The notes under the pieces were generated by a model. The model was not told the DNA's origin and made no database searches. It was given only the letters and a program-made list of their open reading frames with translations. Both the position numbers and the translations under genes were made by a program. This document shows positions 8,745 through 16,159 of a stretch of DNA of 22,500 bases, in pieces (position 1 is the stretch's first letter; every line of letters starts with the position of its first letter). This stretch comes from Prorocentrum cordatum (taxonomy: Eukaryota > Sar > Dinophyceae > Prorocentrales > Prorocentraceae), in the NCBI GenBank assembly GCA_963575745.1, contig CAUYUJ010005042.1, positions 37,501 through 60,000 on the forward strand, read 5' to 3'.

Positions 8745-8812
8745 TGATGGTCGTACTGGTCGTACCTTTCGTACTGGTCGCACTGGTGGTCGGACTGGTC
8801 GTAGTGGTCGCA
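8745..8812 (-). repeat. 9-bp tandem repeat encoding Tyr-Asp-Gln
   Basis: Imperfect CTGGTCGTA units on the plus strand. The minus strand reads YDQ/CDQ/YDH tripeptides within CDHYDQSDHQCDQYERYDQY. It abuts the heptapeptide block. Confidence 0.75.
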
Positions 8813-9357
8813 ATTCTCGGCGTAGGCGGCGCAGTCGTAGTCCACCGGTATCGCCACGACGATGAACTCAGTAATGCTTTTTCTAGTTGTTCGGTCATGT
8901 CGCGCCTAATGCCGTACCTTGTGTTGTTTTACTATGAGTCGAACTTGGCGTCGTGTTTTGTGTAGTGCTTGCTTTCGTACCTGGACGCCCTCGCGAGGGC
9001 GACCATTGCAATGATCAAGATATTGTCGGACCGAGGCTGTATAAAATGTTTGATTGTGTACATCAGCACTACTGTTTGCTCTCGGCATGCTTGCCGACAG
9101 GTCCCCACCAACGTGGGTAGTCCTCGTAGCCCTTGGCTGATGTTAAGAGCGTCCGCCTTGTAGGTCAACAGTTGGTGAGTGATGGTGTCCCGCTGGTGGA
9201 CGATGTTGTAGTTGCGGTTGGTCGCGCCTTCGTGGTACGCGCGCCGCCCACCTCCGATGGCGCGACGGCGCGCTGAGGCCGGCACCCCCGAGGGCGGCCG
9301 TGCGGGCGGAAGCGACGCCGCGGGCGACCGCGGGGGGCAGAGTTCCGACAAACGGCC

Positions 9358-9590
9358 TTCCTCCGCCGCCTCCTCCCCCCTCTCCCCGACCCCTCCTCCT
9401 TGTCGATGCACTGTTCCATTCGCCCCGTCCTCCTCCGCCTCCGCCTCCTCCTGCTCCCTCCTTCCGCGCTACAACTCATTCTCCTCCTCGTCCTCCTCTT
9501 CCTCCTCCTCCTCATCGTATTCCTCGTGCCGCAACTGCTCCTCCACCTGCTCCTTATATGCCTCGTACTCCATCGTTCCTCTTCCTCGTG
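9358..9590 (+). repeat. imperfect CCT-rich tract
   Basis: Pyrimidine-rich, CCT-based, heavily interrupted. The minus strand reads Glu-rich frames including EEYDEEEEEEEDEEENEL. Confidence 0.7.
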
Positions 9591-9697
9591 AATAGCTCGT
9601 CCCTGTCGTACCACCGGGCTCGTCGTAAGGGTAGACCAGGCGTTTCACCTGTGGCGTCCTCAGCGGTTGAGATCTTGGCGCTTGAGATACTGAACAG
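9554..9697 (-). CDS. segment with GETPG..DRDELF motif, copy 1
   Basis: A 47-codon frame between TAA (9698) and TAA (9554) reads SISSAKISTAEDATGETPGL, then PLRRARWYDRDELFTRKRN. It aligns without gaps to 10288-10351 over 64 bases with 15 differences, mostly at third positions of this frame, and the peptide pattern GETPGxPxRxARxxDRDELFxR is kept. That is comparative evidence for past or present translation. The frame then shifts into MEYEAYKEQVEEQL. Family unknown. Confidence 0.4.
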   Translation of the reverse strand: MFSISSAKISTAEDATGETPGLPLRRARWYDRDELFTRKRNDGVRGI

Positions 9698-9760
9698 TTA
9701 CACGGATAGATGATAAATAGGTTTCAGATTGGTATTTCCGCTCTGGCGCCACGTACGCCT

Positions 9761-9794
9761 GTCTTAAACAACAACCATGGTTGTTTGTTAAGAC
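9761..9794. other. 34-bp near-perfect palindrome centred on CCATGG
   Basis: GTCTTAAACAACAACC on the left mirrors GGTTGTTTGTTAAGAC on the right, with two mismatched pairs. It abuts a second hairpin at 9794. Confidence 0.85.
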
Positions 9795-9823
9795 CACCCG
9801 TGTAGCTGCAACTACACGGGTGG
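9794..9823. other. perfect 12-bp stem, 6-nt loop hairpin
   Basis: CCACCCGTGTAG, loop CTGCAA, CTACACGGGTGG. Perfect inverted repeat immediately next to the 9761-9794 palindrome. Confidence 0.9.
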
Positions 9824-9989
9824 AGATTGAATTGTTTACACCACAACTTACCACAACAACGCAACTCTGCTAGCTCAGATGGAATACGTCTCTTGCCCAA
9901 ACTGAAGATATTTCCCGAGACTGCCCCAGACACTCTTACCAATAGTGGTACAGCTCACGGCAGTTGCACTGACGTGGGGCGGATCCTTT

Positions 9990-10415
9990 TCAGCGCGGCG
10001 CTGTAGCTAGACGCTCCCTTGAACTCCACGGTCCCAACTGGTCGCATTCAGGATGGCGCGACCGATGAAAGTGCAGTTCCTCTTCAGAAATGCGTTCCTG
10101 TATGAATCTCGGGCCCACAGGACGGTAGTCTTTCAAGGAGACGCTTCGCGCAGAGAAACGAAAATGCGTGTAGAGACTGTTGGGGAGTGGACTTGGGACG
10201 AGAGTGTGTGTTGCAGCATCGAGGATACATCTTGGATTCACTCTGTCCCACCTCCTCCAAGCTTCACCCCGCGCTCTCATGAACAACTCGTCCCTGTCGC
10301 ACCCCCGAGCGTGTCGTGAGGGCGGGCCTGGCGTCTCGCCCGAGACGTCCCTACCGATCGCGACCTTGAAGCTTACAGATGTCCTGCGGCTTCGCAGATG
10401 GCGTGCGGGCAGTGG
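9990..10415 (-). CDS. segment with GETPG..DRDELF motif, copy 2
   Basis: An open frame between TGA (10416) and a stop at 9990 reads SVSFKVAIGRDVSGETPGPP, then SRHARGCDRDELFMRARGEA, then WRRWDRVNPRCILDAATHT, to ERLATAPR. The GETPG..DRDELF part matches copy 1. DNA at 10181-10258 also matches 11371-11446. In the 11.4-kb copy the alternative frame (QSQPTMCQRCC) is acidic and better supported, so the downstream frame here is uncertain. An in-frame ATG lies at 10286. No domain is recognised. Confidence 0.35.
   Translation of the reverse strand, partial: PLPARHLRSRRTSVSFKVAIGRDVSGETPGPPSRHARGCDRDELFMRARGEAWRRWDRVNPRCILDAATHTLVPSPLPNSLYTHFRFSARSVSLKDYRPVGPRFIQERISEEELHFHRSRHPECDQLGPWSSRERLATAPR
10181..10258. 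repeat. dispersed segment matching 11371-11446
   Basis: Both contain GTTGGGG, then GGGACGRGAGTGTGYGT, then GCAGCATCG, then GACTCTG or CACTCTG, then CCTCCTCC. Alignment is near 75% with short gaps. Confidence 0.6.
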
Positions 10416-11242
10416 TCAACATGGAGCTCTCGAGCTGGTGCTGCGCACACTCGTCATTGGACAAGAAGACCTACACGGATGGAGCCGGATGCAGTGGGGC
10501 TCTCGCCCCGGCGCCGCCCACACCCGCCCCCCTAACAATCCGACCATCACACGCGCGAAGAGCAACAAGTTTTCAAGACGGGTCTGGCGCCTTGGCCTCC
10601 GCACACTTGGCCCCCGCCCGCGACAGCGAATGCGATGGAGGGTGAAACCTCCTCAGCATGGAGCCCTCGCCAGAGACTCCTCTAAAACAAATGATTACCG
10701 CGAGGACCCCATCGTGCAACAGCTGTGGGGATGGGGAGCGCCACCTCCTCGCAGTGGAGCTTCTGCTCGCGAGCTCCCGGGACCCAGGAGTCTGCGGGCG
10801 ATCGCTCCTGCTCGAGGGCTCGCGATGGAGCTCCTGCCTGCTCGACAGGGGAGCTCCTGCCTGAGAGCACGACGTGGCGAGCCGATGACCGGACCACGGG
10901 CCCGCGCAGAGGCCGACCGCTCCCCACGGCGGGGCTGCCGCGGGGCCCTCCCCGGCGCTGCACGGCGCACCCTGCGGCACGCTCGTGAGGAAACAGCTCG
11001 CGGCCGGGAGGGCCCAGTCGCTTGCCAGGCAGAGCTCCCGAGGGGGATCGAGGAGGGGACCTCCCCGCCGGACGCACGAAGCATGCCTGCAGTGCTCCGC
11101 AGATCTGCTGACCACTCTCTTTGCTGCAGTTATTTTTCCGCATGGGCTCGACAGGAAAGCCAAGTCTGGGGTGAGTCCATTCTGGCGTTCAATCGGGCCT
11201 GTCCCTCGACAGGAGGGATCTTCAAACATAGTCCGGCAATAA
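10416..11242. other. GC-rich stretch, no assignable gene
   Basis: Several frames are open on both strands: plus 10180-11301 (373 codons), minus 10573-11229 and minus 10682-11143. The last ends with a fairly protein-like SPADSWVPGAREQKLHCEE then ALPIPTAVARWGPRGNHLF. A 13-bp direct repeat GAGCTCCTGCCTG occurs at 10828 and 10851. Frame choice cannot be made by eye. Confidence 0.4.
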
Positions 11243-11297
11243 TCAGGGGACGAATTTTTGAATATTTTTCATATGACCCCCACCCCTGTAAGGGGAC

Positions 11298-11720
11298 CTA
11301 ATTCTGGCGCCGATCCCCTGTTCGGAACGGGGGCGCCTCGTGGAGCCAGAAGGAACGACTGCAGGGGACCGTTGGGGGGCTCGGGACGGGAGTGTGCGTG
11401 CAGCATCGTTGGCACATGGTGGGTTGACTCTGGTCATCCTCCTCCTCCTTATCCTCCTTATCCTCCTCCTTCTCCTCATCCCCCTCCTCCCCCTCCTCCG
11501 CCTCCTTGTCCGCATCCTCCCCCTCCTCCCAAAAAGATCCCCCCAGGAGGCCCAAGAAGGGGCAAACGACCGAAGGGTAGCGGTATGGGTCTCTTTTCCT
11601 TCTCCGAACAACAACCCCCAGAGGCCGAAATAGGAGGGTCAACGCCGTGACTGACAAGATATTCTCTAGACGAAGAGGAATATTAATAATGATAACAACA
11701 ACAACAACAACCACAATCAT
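11298..11720 (-). CDS. acidic Lys/Glu/Asp-rich protein candidate
   Basis: A single unbroken frame runs through the CCT tract at 11436-11530 as mixed acidic and basic codons rather than a pure repeat: SFWEEGEDADKEAEEGEEGD, then EEKEEDKEDKEEEDDQSQPT, then MCQRCCTHTPVPSPP, ending RTGDRRQN. The nominal N-terminus (MIVVVVVVV) comes from an AAC repeat and is unlikely to be the true start, so an upstream exon is probable. The MCQRCC region is the one repeated at 10181-10258. Function unknown. Confidence 0.35.
   Translation of the reverse strand: MIVVVVVVVIIINIPLRLENILSVTALTLLFRPLGVVVRRRKRDPYRYPSVVCPFLGLLGGSFWEEGEDADKEAEEGEEGDEEKEEDKEDKEEEDDQSQPTMCQRCCTHTPVPSPPTVPCSRSFWLHEAPPFRTGDRRQN
11371..11446. 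repeat. dispersed segment matching 10181-10258
   Basis: Partner of the 10.2-kb copy, with conserved GGGACGGGAGTGTGCGT and CAGCATCG blocks. Confidence 0.6.
11592..11640 (+). repeat. partial R1-end / R3-like motif
   Basis: CTTTTCCTTCTCCGAACAAC then CCCCCAGAGGCCGAAATAG resembles the right edge of R1 copy 2 and its flank (TCTTCGAGACAACGGCCCCT then GGAGGCCGAAACAG at 12925-12960). Confidence 0.5.
11693..11713 (+). repeat. short (AAC)n repeat
   Basis: Six to seven AAC units. Confidence 0.8.
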
Positions 11721-12496
11721 TTAAGACTGGGGACACTCCGTTCTCACCAGTGCCAGGGTTTTCATAGGAGGCGGGCAATACCCCCACTTTGTGGGGGGGC
11801 CGGTTCAAGCTCTACCAAATTTCCAAACGACTCTTCGCCACCACCCACACCCAGCTTCCCGCCCTATGACGTTCGGACACTTCACTTCGTGGCATGCGGA
11901 CGACCGTGGCTACTATTCAGGGCCCCGCGGCCGACGACGACGGCGTGCGCGCGCGAAGAAAAAACGAATGTGTCCCGCATGGTATTATTTGACAGGGATG
12001 ATGGCCCTGGCAGGTGCGCAACCGTTGTTGCAGAAGTTCGAAAAAGTTGCTCGCAAAAGCCCGTTTGACAGAAATGTTTAAAAAGTGTTGGGTTTCCTAC
12101 GAATCCGCAAGAGCGCGCGGGATGAGATTTTGACATTTTTTGTTGAAAAACCATTGGTTTTTTGATGTTTTTATGTTAAAATCGCTACGAACACTAAGGT
12201 TTTGGAAGGATTTCGTCTTGCGCGCGCGAATGTCCACTTTACCTTATTTTTTGCAAGGGATTCTTGAAATTTGATTATATTAGAACAAGAAATGTCATTT
12301 TCTATTGTTTTTTGCAAGGGAAAGCGGATTACAACAAAACAACCGGATCCTGTACACACCCTCTTTTCTGAGGCTTCCTCACGAAAATGATGAAAATGTA
12401 GCTGCGGCCTAGGCGGCGCGGGGGGGGCGCGCACCAGGGGGCCCAACAATAATTATTCTTTAGAATAAATAATGTTCAACAACAACAACACCCATA
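11721..12496. other. no gene seen; AT-rich pocket
   Basis: The composition changes to AT-rich at about 12060-12370. A 14-bp direct repeat TTTTTTGCAAGGGA lies at 12247 and 12308, and a short inverted repeat AAAAACCA-T-TGGTTTTT near 12144. No convincing frame. Confidence 0.5.
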
Positions 12497-12766
12497 CTGA
12501 TAATAATAATAAGAATAATAATAATAAAAATACCAATAATACTAAAATATGTATAATAAGAAGAAGAATAATAATAACAATAATACTAAAAAATACTAAT
12601 AAGAATAATAATAAACAATAATAATAATAGTAATAATAATAACAATAATAATAATTATAATAATACTAATACTAATAATAATGATAATAATAGTAATAAT
12701 AATAATAACAATAATAATGAGTATTATAATAATACTAATAATAATAATACTAATAATAATAATAAC
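12497..12766 (+). repeat. imperfect (AAT)n microsatellite
   Basis: About 270 bp of AAT/ACT/AAG units, the only AT-rich array in the window. It abuts the left arm of R1 copy 2 exactly. Confidence 0.95.
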
Positions 12767-12934
12767 GCCATAAACATAAACGTTGGGCGATCCGCGCGGA
12801 TTTCTTGGATCTGCGCTGGACCCCCATCCCTGGCGCGCGGAGCGCAGGGGCGGCGCAGGAGGTGCCACCAGGGGGGCCCAGCGCGGATCTAAGAAATAGT
12901 TTATGCTTATGGCGTTGCTTCTTTTTCTTCGAGA
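12765..12934 (+). repeat. R1 foldback element, copy 2
   Basis: Left arm ACGCCATAAACATAAACG..GGATTTCTTGGATCTGCG. Right arm CGCGGATCT..ATAGTTTATGCTTATGGCG, ending TTCTTCGAG. The right arm lacks about 17 bp present in the other copies. The centre contains CCTGGCGCGCGGAGCGC, shared with copy 3. Confidence 0.85.
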
Positions 12935-13230
12935 CAACGGCCCCTGGAGGCCGAAACAGAGGGACGGCCAGGATTGAAGAGATCAGACTGTCGGAGATCT
13001 GGAAACTCTTCTCCCACTTCGATCCCCCTGCAACGCCCCCCCTTTCGTGGCTGCAGCCCTCCGTGCCCACGGTCGCGCCGGGCGGCGCCCCGGCCCTCTT
13101 GGCGGGGAGGGCGCCCGCGCGCGCGCGGGGGGCAAGAAGGGGCGCCTGGATCTTGCCCTGCGCCTCGTCAACCGCCGCTCCTGCTCCGGAGGAGGGACGG
13201 CAGGGGAAAGCGCTCATGCGAGGCCAGGAA
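12935..13230. other. GC-rich spacer, no gene assigned
   Basis: Starts with an R3-like GGCCCCTGGAGGCCGAAA. Open frames on both strands, none with a motif. Confidence 0.4.
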
Positions 13231-13393
13231 TGAAGGGGCCCTAGGACACACAAATAAATACACACAAATCCAAAGATTTCCCATACCTTCCCACATTTTC
13301 AGTGTTTCTGTCTTCCCCCCACTTCCCATAGTTTCCCATATTTTCTGGGGAATCGAGGATTACTTGTGTCTGTGTGTTTCTTTTCCTCCTGAA
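13231..13393 (+). repeat. R2 dispersed repeat, copy a
   Basis: Begins TGAAGGGGCCCTAGGACACA and ends TGTGTCTGTGTGTTTC..CTCCTGAA. Copies b (14088) and c (17135) share the same ends and a CTTCCCCCC centre. The ends form an imperfect inverted repeat (TGAAGGGG..ACACACAAAT against TTCAGGAGG..ACACACAGAC). Confidence 0.9.
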
Positions 13394-13397
13394 GGAA

Positions 13398-13609
13398 CTT
13401 GGAAGAAGAGAGAGAGAGAGAGAGAGAAAAAAAAAAAACGGCAAACACAGAAACTGTTGGCGCTCCGCGCGGACGTCCTGGATCTGCGCTGGGCCCCCCT
13501 TCCCTGGCGCGCGAAGCGCCAGGGGCGGCGCCGGAGGCGCCCAGCGGATCCGAGAAATCTGCGCGAAGCGCGGAAAGTGTATGTTTATGGTGTTTTTTTC
13601 TTCTTCGAG
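13398..13609 (+). repeat. R1 foldback element, copy 3
   Basis: The A-rich left end is expanded to (GA)n followed by A12 (13407-13438), then AACACAGAAACTGTTGGCGC and GCGCGGACGTCCTGGATCTG. The right arm runs CCAGCGGATCCGAGAAATC to GTATGTTTATGG and TTCTTCGAG. The central palindrome CTGGCGCGCGAAGCGCCAG is intact. Confidence 0.85.
13407..13438 (+). repeat. (GA)n-A12 tract inside R1 copy 3
   Basis: About ten GA units followed by twelve A, occupying the place of the short A-rich segment in the other R1 arms. Confidence 0.9.
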
Positions 13610-14087
13610 AATTGTGGAAGCCTCTGGGGCCAATCATGACTCATGCTCGATCGCCTGAGCTACGTCGCCTGACATCACGCGCATCATACAGTCAACCCGT
13701 ATCATAAGGATGCGCGGGAATGATACACGCGTCTTGGAGGCCCACGTGAACGTTTTTCGAACGAGAGTGGCCGGCGAGAGTCGCTAAGGTCGGCCGAAGG
13801 GGCAAGGATGCAAGGCTACCCTTGGGAAGGTTGCCCATCCTTACTACTCGGGTTGGCTGCAACGGGCAGCAGAAGCCGAAACACCGCAGCCCCGCAGCCG
13901 CCGCAGCCGCGGGGGAAGAAGAACACGCAGCTTGCCGGCGGGAGCGCCGTCCCCCGCCGCCGCCCCCCCCCCCCCGTAGAGGGGACGGGACAGGGGCCTT
14001 CCCTGATGATGCCAGGGCTCACGCTCGGGGGGAAGTGGCTCACCGAGGGGGACCCAGAGATATCCGCTGTCGTGACTTCTTCCATGC
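13610..14087. other. no gene seen
   Basis: Mixed GC-rich sequence with a run of about 13 C at 13963-13975. Frames are open on both strands without recognisable motifs. Confidence 0.4.
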
Positions 14088-14241
14088 TGAAGGGGTCCTG
14101 GGACACACAAATAAATACACACAAATAAAAGGATTCCCCATATTTTCCCATATTTTCTGTGTTTCTGTCTTCCCCCCCTCTGCCCATATTTTCTGGAGAA
14201 TCGACGATTCATTGTGTCTGTGTGTTTTTTCTCCCCCTGAA
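14088..14241 (+). repeat. R2 dispersed repeat, copy b
   Basis: TGAAGGGGTCCTGGGACACA through ATTGTGTCTGTGTGTTTTTT to CTCCCCCTGAA. Clear match to copies a and c. Confidence 0.9.
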
Positions 14242-14892
14242 TGCGCGGTCCCCGGAAGTCTCGACCCCTTCTCCAGGACCGGTTTTCAATCCTGCGTCGT
14301 TTGTTAGCGGTCCCGAGGCCCGGCGAGGGCCCCTGGGGGCAGGAATTCGGGAAACACCGCCGCCTTGATGTTTGTCACTGCGTTGCATCTCTGGGGACGG
14401 GGGCGCGTGTCTGGGTATCCTTTCTGGCCGCTCCCCCCACAGAAAGCGCGGGCGCGCGTCCTCCCCGGTCTTGAAACTGCTTCTCCTGGCGGCCGCGGGG
14501 CGGCGGCCCCCGAGCGCCGGCGCCTCGCGCCCAGAGAGCGCACCGAACCTGAGACCGAACGTGCCGGATGCGCGCGTTCCAGGTGCATGCCGGACCTTCC
14601 TCCTCCTCCTCCTCCTCCTCCTCCCTCCTCCTCCTCCTCCCTCCTCCTCCTCCTCCTCCTCCTCCTCCTCCTCCTCCTCCTCCTCCTCCTCCTCCTCCTC
14701 CTCCTCCTCCTCCTCCTCCTCCTCCTCCTCCTCGTCCGACATCGAACGCAGTGGAAAAAAACAGGGCGGAGGTGTTCGTCGCTCTCGGCCTCCGGGGGCC
14801 CTCGCTGGGCCCCGCGACCGTCCAAGAACGACTAGTCCGACGAACAAAACCTGGCCCTGGGGAATGGGTGGGGAACTTCTCGGGAACCCCAT
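14209..14892 (-). CDS. possible MSD-poly-Glu protein
   Basis: An ATG at 14742-14740 begins Met-Ser-Asp followed by 31 Glu codons (to 14641), an arrangement often seen at acidic N-termini. The frame then becomes Gly/Arg because of irregular CCCTCC steps. The alternative frame after the array reads EEEGPACTWNARIRHVRSQV then CALWARGAG. The open frame spans 14209-14892, but its ends lie in R2/R3 repeats, so the true coding part, if any, is the middle. Function unknown. Confidence 0.2.
   Translation of the reverse strand: MGFPRSSPPIPQGQVLFVGLVVLGRSRGPARAPGGRERRTPPPCFFPLRSMSDEEEEEEEEEEEEEEEEEEEEEEEEEEEEEEEGGGGGGRRRRRRRRKVRHAPGTRASGTFGLRFGALSGREAPALGGRRPAAARRSSFKTGEDARPRFLWGERPERIPRHAPPSPEMQRSDKHQGGGVSRIPAPRGPRRASGPLTNDAGLKTGPGEGVETSGDRAFRGRKNTQTQ
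14261..14343 (+). repeat. dispersed repeat R3, copy 2
   Basis: CCGGTTTTCAATCCTGCGTC, then GTTTGTTAGCGGTCCCGAGG, then CGAGGGCCCC. It follows R2 copy b directly. Confidence 0.7.
14599..14733 (+). repeat. (CCT)n microsatellite
   Basis: About 135 bp, with a perfect 31-unit run at 14641-14733 and two CCCTCC phase breaks upstream. Confidence 0.95.
14781..14873 (-). repeat. dispersed repeat R3, copy 3 (inverted)
   Basis: Its reverse complement gives CAGGTTTTGTTCGTCGG..GGACGGTCGCGGGGCCCAGC then GAGGGCCCCCGGAGGCCGAG, matching R3 copies 1 and 2. Confidence 0.65.
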
Positions 14893-15090
14893 GTTGGAAG
14901 AATCGAGACCTCGGCTGTAGGATCTGGGGCTCCGATGTTGTCAAACCGGGCGTGTTCCCCCGGTCTCGGGCCCTGTGGGGAATGGGTGGGACCTTCTCCG
15001 GAACCCCAGGCTGAAAAGTCGAGACCTCGGCTGTCTGAGGCTCCGATGTTGTCGAACCGGGCGTGTTCGCCCGGTCTCGGGCCCTGCAGG
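14859..15090 (+). repeat. tandem repeat, two units of about 111-118 bp
   Basis: GGAATGGGTGGG..CTTCTC.GGAACCCC..TCGAGACCTCGGCTGT..GGCTCCGATGTTGTC then AACCGGGCGTGTTC.CCCGG and TCTCGGGCCCTG occurs twice. The second unit has a deletion of about 7 bp. No gene assigned. Confidence 0.9.
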
Positions 15091-15197
15091 GACCCTCACA
15101 GATCGATCCTGCTGGACAAAGGATGCACGAAAAAGTCGGGTCCGGGGCTCCAGTCGCACTTTTCCGCGATTGGGTATTGTTCGCGTCGCCGGGGATC

Positions 15198-15868
15198 TCA
15201 GGAAAGGGCCGCCTGGTCGGCCAAGCAGCTCCGGCTGGGTGCCCCGAATTCCGATGAATGACTGCTTAAGTCCCGGTTTGTTTCCTCCTCCCTGCTGTAT
15301 ACTCCCCCCTGTTCCGCGCGAGCTCCCGCGCGCGCCTCCTCTTCCTCCTCCTCCTCCTCCTCCTCCTCCTCCTCCTCCTCCTCCTCCTCCGCCTCCTGTC
15401 CCCCTCCCTAGCGGGCGGGGGCAGAGGACAGGAGGAGAGGAGGGGAGAGGAGGAGGGGTTCAGCCTCCGGGGCCTGCCCTGCCCCAGCGCCATCAAGACG
15501 AAGCCGAAACGAAGCGTAACACGAGGGGAAGGGGTCGGAACCTCCTGGGGCCGCGTGTTGAGCAGATCATATGGCCGGATGTCCAGGGAGCTGGGTGTGC
15601 AGGCACCCCACGCCTGAAGCTTCTGCTCGTTCTGCTGTTCTTCCTCATCATCCTCCTCATCCGCCTCCTCATCTTCGTCAGTTCTCCCTTTCCCGCTCCT
15701 CCTCCTCCTCCTCCTCCTCCTCCTCCTCCTCCTCCTCCTCCTCCTCCTCCCCCCACCCTCCTCCTCCTCCTCCTCCTCCTCCTCCTCCTCCTCCTCCTCC
15801 TCCTCCTCCTCCTCCTCCCCCTCCCCCTCCTTCTCTCTCTGCTGCTCCTCTATAGGCTTCTCCTCCCT
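15198..15868 (-). CDS. acidic Glu-rich gene model with one intron
   Basis: Minus-strand exons are proposed. The 5' part reads REEKPIEEQQREKEGEGEEE and poly-Glu across 15698-15830. After a frame change, TDEDEEADEEDDEEEQQNEQ continues KLQAWGACTPSSLDIRPYDL and LNTRPQE to 15542. Next is a GT (15541) to AG (15396) interval of 146 bp, in phase. The 3' exon, EAEEEE and poly-Glu, continues ARAGARAEQGGVYSREEETN then RDLSSHSSEFGAPSRSCLAD and QAALS with a TGA at 15198. The frame change sits near the CCCCCCACCC interruption at 15749. No ATG is identified and no domain recognised. The non-repetitive tails and a phase-compatible intron make this one of the better gene candidates. Confidence 0.4.
15341..15392 (+). 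repeat. (CCT)n microsatellite
   Basis: About 16 units. Poly-Glu on the minus strand in the frame of the 3' exon of the 15.2-15.9 kb gene model. Confidence 0.9.
15698..15830 (+). repeat. (CCT)n microsatellite with C-run interruption
   Basis: Two long CCT runs separated by CCCCCCACCC at 15749-15758, which changes phase. Confidence 0.95.
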
Positions 15869-16159
15869 GCTCCTCCGCCGACTTCCCTGTCCTCCTCGGC
15901 GCGTGCCCTCTCTCTCTCTCGCCCGGGCTGGCCTCTCCGGCCGCTGCGACGGCCCCGAGGAGCGAGAGAGCGCAGGCCCTCGGGGAGTACAGTCGGGGCG
16001 TTGACGTAAGGAACCCTAAATAAGGAACGAGGCCCCTTTTTCCAATAAGTTAAACGTCGATTTCCCATGGAAGAACTCAGGACAACCTGAGGCAAACTGT
16101 TAAACAATCAAGGAACACCGAGCCCCTCCCCAACGAGAAGGGTTCCTTCTTCAGCGCCC

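Larger units (their letters stand above)
6825..9697 (-). pseudogene. repetitive acidic/Tyr-rich protein gene, multiply frame-broken
   Basis: A 2.9-kb series of minus-strand segments looks like protein but changes frame many times. In 5'-3' order: TGETPGLPLRRARWYDRDEL (about 9650), MEYEAYKEQVEEQLRHEEYD then poly-Glu to a TAG at 9469, NRNYNIVHQRDTITHQLLTY (about 9200), YDCAAYAENCDHYDQSDHQ (about 8830), EGHQLSY-type heptads (8730-8541, 8343-8127), poly-Glu, a TAG at 8050, QKAREAMTAEETREGGTKTE, QNMELEMAKRARTAVLARRQ, KARKAKKAQKAGKTADTMNA, VHDNHEDSDEEEE, DFEWDEGEELDRG, IALPDTDEARGSPLKASGS, DVQVEVARRTASLAAQ and QALEAQLAELTQNLAKRAP. Breaks coincide with G4 (7254, 7208) and G8 (6910) homopolymers, which fits indel error as well as decay. 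It could be one or several genes. No known domain is seen. Confidence 0.4.

Noticed and set aside
10180-11301. 373-codon plus-strand open frame
   Set aside because: GC-rich DNA with comparable antisense frames. Composition is Arg/Pro/Gly/Ser-rich without motifs, and it conflicts with the minus-strand GETPG frame supported by codon-position bias.
11795-11820. tRNA T-arm-like GGTTCAAGCTCTACC
   Set aside because: No acceptor stem, D-arm or anticodon arm at the right spacing.
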